DNA of 64,000 nucleotides from Branchiostoma floridae. Its lineage: Eukaryota > Chordata > Leptocardii > Amphioxiformes > Branchiostomatidae. Below are positions 11,101-23,100 of this stretch, piece by piece (position 1 is the first letter of the stretch; every line of letters starts with the position of its first letter). The notes under the pieces are model-generated. The model saw nothing but the letters and a program-made list of their open reading frames with translations, had not been told where the DNA came from and searched no databases. A program made the position numbers and the translations under genes. The stretch covers positions 17,434,532 through 17,498,531 of the forward strand of contig NC_049990.1 in NCBI RefSeq assembly GCF_000003815.2. The letters are read 5' to 3'.

Positions 11101-14100
11101 GTAAAGTTGAAGAAGTGACTGTAGTGTGACAGTATTGAGTGAACATTGTAGAAGTGACACAAGTAGGCTTGAGTGTAGTTGGCAATGGAGATGGTCCTAG
11201 GAGAGACCCCGATCGCGATCTGTACTAGTGGAATCGCCTATTCTCCTAGGAGAGATTACGATCGGAGTTGGCCCTAAGACCAACTCCGATCGCGATCTCT
11301 CCTAGGAGAATCGGCGATTCTACTGGATCGTGATCTCTACTGTGACATATATTTCCAGGTTAACTAAAGAAGATACATTATGGAAATTATGACCTATAGT
11401 TTACTTACTATCTATCACTGTTAAGTTTCTATCTGTATAATGTTGAATTCTTATCGGTGACACCTCCCTACATTCGACCTTGTTGAATACCGGCCTGGTT
11501 CATGGAAGCCAAATGGCTTTGATTTGATCAATGATAAATAAAATCTAATATGACTGGTATACAAGATGATTGAAGGTAAACGGTCATGCATTTTGCCAAT
11601 CCACATGAATTTTTTTTATAAATAACGACGAAAAAGGCGGTTAAGAGCATGTGTGTGTTTATGTGTTGCAATCCAGTAAAAAAAATATTCAAACTATAAA
11701 GGCCGACATTTGCTTGGGAGCAAATACAGCATATTGCAATCCATCTTCATATGTATGCCAAAGTGTACTGTTCCATATCAACCATTTGCAGGAGTTGACC
11801 TGTCCTAAAACATCATCCCGCTCCACCCCCCCTTACAAGAATGGACTCTTCCAGAACACCCCTATCTATACAAAATGGACTGGTCTATGTGGCCCATTTT
11901 CCATTTATAGTGATAAAGCTACCCCAATGCCCAATTCCAGATCAGTTGGCTTTTTCAGGACACAGGAAGCAAAAATATACATTTTTGATCAAAAAATGGC
12001 AAAAAATCCCAAATTTTACCATTTTTAATTGATGTACACCATAGGTGTGAATAGAACCATGTGGCTACATACCGTACGCACCTTCATACCAAATTTCAGA
12101 CCATTTGGTTTTCATACATAGGTACAGGAGCCAAAATTTAACATTTTTAGTCCATAAATGGCAAAAAATCCCAAAATTCCACAATTTAAAGTAATCTATG
12201 CCCAAAGTGAAAATGAAGTACTCTGGGCACTTGCCAGAGACACTTTCATGCCGAATTTCAGGTCATTAGGTTTTCATACAAGGGTATAGGAGTCAAGAAT
12301 ATACATTTTTTGTCAAAAATGGCCGAAAAACCCAGAATAACTCATTTTTAAAGTAATCTATGAAGAAAGTGTTGATAGGACCCTGTGCTCATATGTCCAA
12401 TGCACCTAAGTACCAAATTTCAGGTCATTAGGTTTTCATACAAGCAGGGTTCTCCCCAGAATTTTTTAGTATAGTGGAGGGGCTGGCAAAAATAACCCGC
12501 ACCAACGCGCTGCACTTTCATGAAAATGGGTTCATTTTGCAATGACAGAGGGTGTCAAATACTACAAGTATAATATACTGTTGTTATTCCTTTGTTGTGA
12601 AGTGGCAAAACTATTATTGTTTTGATCATTGCTCATTCACAAGTTTTTGCAGACAATGCTGACTGGAAAAGTGATGCCACTTGGTACAAAAATCTGTGAA
12701 TTGTCATTAATCTTAGCAAAACTAACAAAGAAAATAGGGAAGAAACACACTAAATTTGAAAAATAGTATAGTGGAGCTGGCTGAGAGTAAAGTGGAGGGC
12801 CTCCCTTATTCCACTCTCTGGGGAGAACCCTGATACAAGGGTATAGGAGCCAAAAATATACATTTTTTGTCAAAAATGGCCACACAAAAAAAATAACTCA
12901 TTTTTGAAGTGATCTATGTCGAAAGTGTTGATAGAGCCCTGTGCTCATATATCCAATGCACCTTTATACAAAATTTCAGGTCATTTATCTTTGGCAAAAA
13001 AAAACCAAATAAATGATTTTAAAAGTGGTCTATGAAGAAAGTAATGATGGGTTCCTGTGCTCATATGTCCAATGGACCCTTCCAGCCGAACACCATAAGC
13101 CCCGCCCCCTGTTCGATCTCGGGTTCTATTTCAAAATCTCGGTCAAAAACGGCGCGAGTTGAAAAAAACATGGCCGCCGCCGCTATCAAGCTGAGGATAC
13201 CGGCTGACTTCGGTTTAGCTTTTGGGGCCTTAAAATCCTCTCAGAACAGGCGGCAGAAAAATGCTATGCATTCTTTGTGGAATGCTACATCCACTAGGTA
13301 CAGTCATTTGAGGAGGGGGCGCATATAGTTGCGGTAAGGGTGATATAATTTCAGTCAAAGCGGGAGCGGGAGGTGCTCCATAATATTACCTTGTTGGTGG
13401 GCGGGAGTGCCTGGTTTCTGACATACGGTCGATGCAGGTGTAAATCTGGGTACGTATATCTGTGACAGGGTTTCTACCGCGTTTGTTGCATGTATGGCAT
13501 GTGCATGCTTTGGAGAAAAAACAAATTAAGAAGAAAGCAGCTCGGTCACTCACGGAGGGGGAGCTTGTACCACGTGTCAAATATAAGACACTACTACAAA
13601 GTCCGCTAGTGCAGAGTCCCGTCTCTTCTACGCACATCGCTTTACATGTGCATCCTGCCCAGGAACAAAGTAATGCTATGTAGCGCCTACACTTCCCAAA
13701 ACAACAATACTCGGTCGGTATAGTCTTCAACAAAAAAGGCATAGCATTTTTCTTTGCCCATTCCTGTCCCACTAGGGCTGTTTTTGACCGAGTATTCGAA
13801 ATAGAATAGGGGGTTCTATTTGTTCGATATCGCGTTCGGCTGGAAGGGTCCATTCACCTCTGTACCAAATTTCAGGTCATTAGGAATTAATACCAGGGCA
13901 CAGGGGCCCAAAATATATATATTTTGTCTTAAAATGACCAAAAACCCTAAATATCATAATTTTTGAGGCCTCTATCAAAAAAGTGAAGAAAAAAAACACC
14001 TGGGGGTATTTGCTATCCCTACCTCCATGCCAAATTTCATCTCATTTGGCCTAAAAATGAAAAAGTTGTAGGGATTTGAAGATTTGACAGGAGAAGAAAC

Positions 14101-17100
14101 AAAGAAAAAACAATATATTGCAATCCCATACTATGTATGGATTGCAATATAAATAGGCAAAGCTAATTTGTATCAAATGTATTTTACACAGATGTCAACG
14201 AATGTACAGAATCCAACAATGGACGTGGGCCATGCCAGGAAGGATGCAGTAATACACCAGGATCATTCATTTGCTCGTGTGACCAAGGCTACTTCCTCAG
14301 ACCAGACTCCGTGACGTGTGGAAGTAAATAAATTTGTATATTGATCCATTGTAATACCGTATTGTAGTAGCAAAAATGCTAAATATAACCCCCGATATCG
14401 ATTAAGGTCATTATTTGTAAAATAACGTTAATGTATCGGGATTATCCTACTAACAAGGGTCCCAACATTTGTCGGTACAAACAAACATCCACTATGGTAT
14501 GGAATGAAGAGACAACCTTCAAACCTGTACCGGTCATCAAGGGAAGGCGTTATTGTTAATTATCATATAGCCAGGCACAGCAAACCAATCAAAAGGCCCC
14601 GTTTCACGTTGGTTATGACGCCATAACACATAGATTCTGGTCGGGCCGTTGTGTATTGCTCATCTGATTGGTCAGAATGAATCAGTGTCGATGCAAATTC
14701 GGTTCACTCATTCGGTGGTTTTATTTGGTTGTTATAGCAAAGGACCAGGCGTTATGACACCATATACACCTCGGGTGGTTCATTAACCCTTAATTGTTAA
14801 TTGCCCTACGTAATAAATCTTACTGCTGCCCTATTCATTAAAGCCCATATTGGGCTGAAAAATATTTGTTACGCATATCTCCCATTAGTTTCCTCAGATA
14901 CTTTAAAAGAAATTTAAAGGCAATTCCTCGATGATATTCGCGAACAAGCTATATTTTCTTAGACATACGTATTTCAGAAAATATGTTGTGTCTATGTCTA
15001 TGTTGGGTACATACATGTATTTATTGTGATACTGTGTTGTTTCCTGCCTTCAGACTCTATCAGCCGTTTCGCTTTTCAAGATGAAAAGTACATCAGGCAA
15101 CACGACAAAAAGATTATTGACGACCTCGCTACAGCAGCTGACTGTGCTACGGAATGTATGGAGGAAACGGAATTCTACTGTCGATCTTTCGATTGGAAGC
15201 CACGGAAATGGCTACATGAAACAAATAAATGCTTTCTAAGCATAGAGAACAGTGGCACAATCGCGTCGCTTGAAAGTGGGGCTCGTTTCGAGTACTACGA
15301 AAGAACATGTAAGTGCAAACATTCCTTGCATGACCAACATTAGAATTAGGAAGAAATTACATAATTGACAAAAATTGTGAACGATAAGTTGAATATATTA
15401 TTTACGTTTTCCGAAATTGCTCAGGAAATATTTGCTATTCAAGATGCCTGATGCTTATAACAATTTCATTTAAATGCTCCATAGACATTGTTTCTATCCA
15501 TGTTTATTATTCTTCAAGTTCAACATTAAAGGAATTGTACGAAGGAAGTCAAAAAGGAATGCAAGTGATTTTAAAACAAACTCATTTTTAAAAATCAAAT
15601 GAGGTAAAATTTGGCATGAAGTTAAAGGGACATGTCTTCTTTAAAAGTTCAATATCTCAATTTGTTATCCTCATTATTATATGTATATGTATAACTTTTC
15701 GTTTACTACCTTGTATATCAAACTGACCGCATTTAGCCCCAATGGGGCATGAGTATGCAATAAACTTCATTGTCATCGTCATTATCACATGAACGACTAA
15801 GGTGATTTCAAGTTGACCACAACGTTGACCGTCGGGGCAAAGAGCAGCACAATTAACACTGAGTCATAAATTCCCTAACCAATTTTTAGTTATTGCAGGA
15901 AACTGAATCTCCAGGCGTATGAAACGCATATCTATATAACTCACAAGCTTTTTTCGTTTCTGTGGTAAAGAATGGTATAGGCCACGTATTCTGCCTCTAA
16001 TACGACACCTCACTTAACCTTAGTAACTGTAAATGAGGAACTTATTGGGGCTCAGAAATCAAAATTGGAATCCAACCTTTAGATGGAAATATCTATTTTT
16101 CTTGTGATTTCGGCTTCTTACAGTAACTTTAAGTTTGTCAGATATAGAGGAACTGCTCTTTCAGACTTCAAAAGGTGTCACATTTCAGTCTGAAGAATAC
16201 ATGTGCCTTTGTGCCAAATTCAATCGTAAGCGATTAAAGAATGAGTTTGTAACAAACCACTTGCATTACATTTTTACTTCCCCCGTCGAGAAGTGATTAA
16301 ATGACACATGTCTTTTCTTATTATATGATGCAGCCAAGTGTATAGGCTGGCAATCTGAATATAGAAGAAAGAAAGAAGATAATTTTTTGTACCACATATC
16401 GCCTTTATCTAGATATGAAAAATACACATATGGATGGCAAATAATTTATTGTATAATCTTGTAAATGGAGTCTTATGTTTTAACAGCTACAACAGACCCA
16501 AGGAAGTTTACTCAGCAGTTCAAAAAAGCCCCGAGTGCGTTCTACGATCATTTTCATACTGGCTACACGGAGGCCCAGTGTGAAGCCGGTTGCCTCAACG
16601 TCAACGACTTCATCTGCCTGTCCTTTACGTATGGAGTTGCAAACACAAAGTGGGGACGGAGACACAGATGCTACCTCAGCCCGTACGATTCAACCAATCT
16701 ACCTAGTGGACAGAGCATAGTGGACAACGACGATTTCGACTATTTTGAAGTTAAAAGTATGTGTTTAATGCAAATGTTACCTTTTCCAGGTCATAGATGA
16801 TGGCTATGATGATGTATCAAATACTTGGACTAAACAGTTAAGCTTTCAGGATTTGCAGCAAGTCCCGCAGTAACCAAGGTTTCGTATTTTTTGCGGACGA
16901 TGCGGGATGTTGTGGGAGACTCTACAAGATTTGGTGTGGGGCGAGGCGCGGGACGCTGCGAGATATTAAACGTGCAGTCTAGTTTTTTTTTGCGTGACGC
17001 GTGTGGAATTACGATGGTATTCCGCCCCGCAAGGCAGAGAAATCGTCTGAATTTGTCTGAATTCTAAATAAACTACAGTATTGTGATACATGCTAAAAAA

Positions 17101-20100
17101 AGGGTTATCGAAGGAAAAGATATTACATCAACTCCGGTTCGAACCAAAGTCAAAAGGTTCCAATAATATTCCTGCTGCCTAACCAATTACGACAAGAAGG
17201 GCCTGTTTCTCGGGGTCTAACTCATTGGTGGTAAGTTTCATTTGGAGTATATAAGCCCTGAAGCCGACGAACTGGCCTGTGCAGGCCCTGGAAACAGTAT
17301 AGGCTACTAGCGTTAGGCCCCGGTCCGGACTCAAATTGAGTTCTCCGGAAACCGAACCTACCCCTTTGATTCATATATATAGGCAAATATTATAAACTAC
17401 ATCCACATAGGGATAAACAAAGTTATGCCCGATATTGTCATGGTCAAACCTTACTTCGTGGTCATCGGTTTACTTAAGTTATTGCAAAATTACCATTGCT
17501 TCCGAAGGCAGCGGAGCAAATACACATTGAATTTACATGGCGGCCTCCCGGTCGAGCTCGGGAAGCTACGATCAGCTTGTTTGTCTCACACCACAAAGCG
17601 AGATACAAGAGTCGGTTCGCCTACGGCGGTCGTCCTGTGGGGCATCCCCCAAATTCCCGCGTGAAACCCGGGAAATCTGGCAAAACTATGACGCAAATCC
17701 CGAATTCTGTGCTGTAGCTTACAATAGATTTGAGTTGTTGTTATTATACACATAGTAGAATTATTCAAATTTTTAACACGCTAAGCCGTAAACTCACTCT
17801 TCTTTTGGTTTTCAGAATGTCCAGTGGGATTTTGGGGTTTGTCTTGTGACAACGAGTGTCACTGTGTCGACTCACAATGTCATCCAATCAATGGCCGCTG
17901 TATCCATGGTTGTGCACCAGGATGGTCTGCAACATCATCGGATTCTTGCAGTGATGGTAAGAAATATCGACAAGAACTTGTTGCCGAAACACATAAGCGT
18001 AGAGTATTTATCGTAGCATTCAACGTTAAATCAATGTGCAATGATAGAAGTTAAGTCAAATACCATTATTTCAAATATAATGAAGTTGCGTATTGACGTG
18101 TTACTGTATTTTCAAAGGATACAGCAAAAGCATGCAGTACTAATAGCCTGGTCGTAGTCACATACTCTCACTCTACCAAAATTAAACGATATACTGCAGA
18201 TATCAACGAGTGTGATCAGAACAATGGCGGCTGCAGTCATGAGTGCATCAATGAGCTCGGAAGCTACCAGTGCCAATGCAGACCAGGGTATGAGCTAGCA
18301 CCTGATGAATTGCGCTGTTTGGGTAAGGATGTTTATTTTTATTTATTAACGTTCAACCTAAACTAAACGTGAGACAATGTAGTAAGAGGGCTCTATTTCA
18401 GTAACAAAACACCCTATATGTCGTACTACATTCATTTTATTAAACGCCTATTTTTGGATGACTCAAAATCATTTGAGAATAAAACAATTACTACATCGTT
18501 TTGTATTATGGTTTCTAACTTGTCTATAGTTCTATTCATTATAAAACTGTTTTAGATTCCCATTTCCAAGTTTTTTATTGGCTTTGAGTTTTAGAGAATG
18601 CCCTATCGTAGTCAAATACTTGTAGCATATCATTTGATAGCTTTTGCATTTTTATCAAACAAAATACGTTTATGGTTTCTATATATGGTGCGTGTGTGTT
18701 TATGAAAGTGACAAAGCTGTACCTCAAATGTAATTGTGAGTAAAATAACTACCGCATCATAATTTTAAAAAAGCAAAACTGTGAAATTTATATTGTTCCG
18801 ACGGTGTTGTGAGTCAACAGAATCAACTCTCCCTCTTTATTTTCATTGCCAGACAAATGTTTATGGTAAGTAAGAATATAGGAAAAATTAACATTGTGTA
18901 AGGATTGTCTGAGGCTAGAAATGTTACAAAATACCACCGTTTAACAAATTGGACTGATCAACTTAAGGGGAGTAGCATACAATGGCAGACAGCATATAGA
19001 AATATCATGTCAATTGTTGTAACGACAAAACAATAATGTCAAAGCACATGGAAAATAGCCATAGTATAGGCAGATGATTCAGTTATAGTCTTGATACAAA
19101 TGTAACCTAGCCATGCCAGCGTTAAAAAAGCCATTTTAGAGTTAAATTGATATTCTACTGAATTTCTAGCAAAATTGTAAACAAGTAAAAACAAGCAACT
19201 AGAAAGGCAACATTTTGCGAAAAAAAATGTTTCCCTGCCTTCCTCCATTCAATTTGCCATTTACGAAACCGCGTATACAGAATTTGCCATCCTAAATTCT
19301 GTAGTTACCAAGACAGGTTGGACTATCACAAATCTGTATTTTTTGTTCATATTTGCTTGATCAATTAATACTATGTTCATATTTTTGGGAACAGCTAATA
19401 GTCTAAAGTTAGCTCTGATCGGTTCAAGCACTGTCTTGCTCCTGACAGAATAAAAAGAAGAATAAGAAACAAAGTGTAAAGTGTAATGTGTCACTGAATG
19501 TGTAATGTTTTCCTTATCGGAGAAGACATAATTCTAGTTGATGTAGGTTACGCATAAACGTAACATTTGTTTTGGAATTCACAATGATCTATTTTCTCCT
19601 ATAGACAAAAATGAGTGCCAAGAAAATAATGCGGGGTGTGAACAGGGATGCCTAAATACACTGGGGAGCTATACATGCAGCTGCAATTATGGATTCTTTC
19701 TGGAGCCGGACGGACACACTTGTACAGGTAAAAATTACATTAAATTTACTATCGGTATAACAGCTTCTGTTGAACTAATGGACAGTTACTTAGGACTGAT
19801 CTTAAGCTTGATGGTAAAAGCTTTACTTTGTGTACGGATATAACATATCTATTATCTGTATTACTATGTTAATTGCCGTCACAAACACAAGACATGTCTG
19901 AACAACATGGGCCTTAGCAATCAGGTTTTATTACCTTTTTTCATTTTATAAAGAGTTGAAAAGTTGATACTAAGCCCTTGAACTATTTGAAAACTGGTTT
20001 TGTACTACATCTTTTCTTGTTCCTATATTCTGTAATCATTTATAGTTCCCATAATTTTTTTTCTATATTGTAGCTTTGTTGTGCCCGTCGCTTCCTTCAG

Positions 20101-23100
20101 TACATAACGGCATGATCACACCACAGTCCGTGTGTGAGACATCATCACAGCTACCGATTAACACAACATGTTCGTATCAGTGCTCATCTGGATATGAGCT
20201 TGAAGGACAGAGCGATCGCTTTTGTCAGCTGGGTGGAATTTGGAATGACAACACACAGCCGATCTGCAAAGGTAAGTGAACTAACAGAATCGGAAGACAG
20301 ATACGGAAAGACTTGGCACAGAGAAGTGTAATCTTATCTATATATTTGTACTAATCCAAAAGATAAATATAGTGATCTGACAAGGGAACATACATCGTTT
20401 AATCTGTTTTTGTTGCGCTTTGGTATCAAATGAGCACAAATTCAGTACTGAGCAAGTCGGATGAGCTGACTTAAACTGTAGGCGACGGGATAGAGTCCAT
20501 ATATCAATAATTGTCTCAGTATACTATTGAAAGTTAAGCCACCCATATTATTAAGAGTTTTGAAATTATAGAAGTGACCTTCTATGCACTCTTATATTAG
20601 CCGTGCGATGCGACCCTTTATCAAGACCAACCAATGGTGACATAATCCCGGAGTCCTGCTACAATGGCCAGCCAGAGTACGGTGGTCCAGCATGCATCTT
20701 TACGTGCCACTCCGGTTATATCCTGAACGGAACTCAGATCCTACAATGTACGGAACGAAAACAATGGTCGTCTCCCCAACCATCTTGCGTTCAAGGTATG
20801 TTAAACTTATATCGAGCGCTTCTTACCTAGAATGGCCTTAATTGCAGTGATAAAACAATTGTTAGGTTACTTTTAAAAGCTTTTTTTTTCATAACAGCTG
20901 TTACGATGTGTCCTTTATTTTATTTCGAGGGTACATTTGATGTAGCCCCACTACTTTTGGTGAATGTTAAAAAATGTATACATTTTTGTTTTACTTCCTT
21001 GTCCACAGATCAGGCCCCACCTTACATATCATGCCCTGGCAAAGTCACAGTTGATTTACCAGTCGACACAAACTCCACAATCGTCACAGTTCCTTTCCCT
21101 TCAACTGACGGTTCGAGACTGACACAAAACGTCACACTTGCAAGTGACGGGTCTGCAGAATTTCCTGCTGGACGCACAGTTATCGCCTTTGTGGCTGACA
21201 GCGGAGATGGCACTTCTTCCTCTACATGCACAGTTCAAGTAGACGTACTAGGTAACAGTTTCTTTGCTGAAAAATGGTCATATAACCATTCTGTTGTAAA
21301 ATGTAAGTCCTATGTAATTGAAAGTAAACATCACCTTTGTAGGCTTCTCCCTGCATTTTAAAATATTCTGCCTTACTTTTTTATGTTTTCTCATACATGT
21401 GTGAGTAACTGAAAAACTGAACTGAACTCAACTAAACGTTACTTACAACTTCATTTCAGCTATGTGCTAACCATTCCTTATTATTGAATAACTAGCTCGA
21501 TTGTATTCATCTAAGTTTATAATGAAGAATGCTTCTATCTTGTTCTAGACAAACAGGCACCCGTCGTCACTTCCTGTCCAGCGGACGTTATTGAGATCTT
21601 TACCGAGAGCCGTTACGTCACCTCAGTCATTTGGGATGAGCCGCAATTCTACGACAACGTTGGAGTTACGGAGATATGGAAAGCTAGGGTGAGGCTTAAT
21701 TCGTTTTTTTTTAAAACACGAAGGAAAGTTTTGACTCCAAAAAAAGACTCAAGGGCATATATAAAGCAGTATTATTATTATTAAAGCATATTACGCACAT
21801 TCACGGCAACTATATTGCTGTATCTTCATGTTACAATAACTAACATTTCTATCACATGTTTTCATTTGTCACCTACAGCAACCAGGTGGAACCCTGACGT
21901 GGGGGCTGTACAATGTAAGGTACACAGGTTGGGACGCGGCCGGCAATTCAGCCGATTGCAGCTTTGTTCTTCATATCCAGCGTGAGTAAAATAATAGTAT
22001 GTATGATGTAGATTTTATGATGTAGATATCACACGTTCACCCATTCATAATTACCTTTAGTAATTACCACCATAACAGTGAATACATTTTCTGTAGATAA
22101 TTCTGGCCTCTTATGGGGCCTTACCTGTATCAGTCTAGAGCAAAGTACCTTATACGTTTTAGAAGTTGTAAAGTTTAGAACAAAATGCAGCATTGCAGAT
22201 ACAGAAACCAGAAACTCTGCAATATTTGGGCTGTCCCTGGTGTAGACCATGCTATCGAATTGAGAGGACAACGAATAAATATTCATTCATTTTCGTCCTT
22301 CTAGCAAAAACGTGTGGAGTTCCAGTCGGCCCCCGCAACGGGAACGCAAACTGTGTGTCTTGGCTCTATGGTCTGTTCTGCCAGCCGACATGCAACGCTG
22401 GACTAATCTTCTTCGAGGATCCTGCCATAACCTATGCCTGTGGGGCTCAGGCTGAATGGAACCCGTCAAGATACATTCCCGATTGTGTTGGTAGGTTAAA
22501 TCTTTGCATTTTACTGTGCAATATATCCACTAAAATCTAGCTATATATACACCTACATCAATCTTTCATTCAATGTCTTCCAAACCCAATGCATCTTCAA
22601 TCACTAATGTGTCTAAGCTTATTTTTTGGTGGCAGAAATTAAATGTAGATTGTACTTATTGCCCTGTATGTAATCGATACCAAACCACGTCATGCAATAT
22701 ATTAAAATCCTACAGAAAGATATTTATATACTATATCATTCAGGTCACGTGCTGAAAAATGGCGATGACCCTTGCCCACCTGGAACCATTGACAGGCTAC
22801 AAGGCTCGGTACAACACTGCGGTAAGTATTTTTAATATTTACAAGTGCTTAACGAACTAGTGAGCACATAAGCACGACGTGCTCTCAAGAAAGACAGCAT
22901 CTAGTTGCTACAAGGTAAATTTGCAATGTTTCATTTACTATTTACTAAATGTTTAACACGTAACCTCTGTATTTTAAGGCCACACCGGTATTTTTAAGAC
23001 TTGAATAATTACATTTGCCTATTTCACACAGCGAACTGTCCTCTTGGTACACGAGAGGTCAACGGTGATTGCGTGAGTTGTGATGTCGGCTCCTATCAAA

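Larger units (their letters stand above)
11731..14150. mobile_element. Tandem-repeat-rich element with 13-bp inverted ends, hosting two insertions
   Basis: The ends are exact 13-bp inverted repeats (atattgcaatcca at 11731-11743 and its complement at 14138-14150). The body is a diverged tandem array built round caaatttcaggtcattagg, ttcatac and tatacattttt blocks, roughly 115-130 bp each. Two other elements sit inside (12445-12832 and 13074-13851). A partial relative is at about 47210-47819. Confidence 0.65.

Noticed and set aside
13032-13853. Open frames of 98 and 155 codons on opposite strands
   Set aside because: They lie inside a non-autonomous DNA element, overlap each other, and show no domain.
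16321-16345. Acceptor-like gatgcag as an extra PAN exon in gene A
   Set aside because: The frame meets a stop within a few codons and no donor follows.
17105-17155. ggttcgaacc near 17140 as a tRNA T-arm
   Set aside because: No acceptor, D or anticodon stem could be folded round it.
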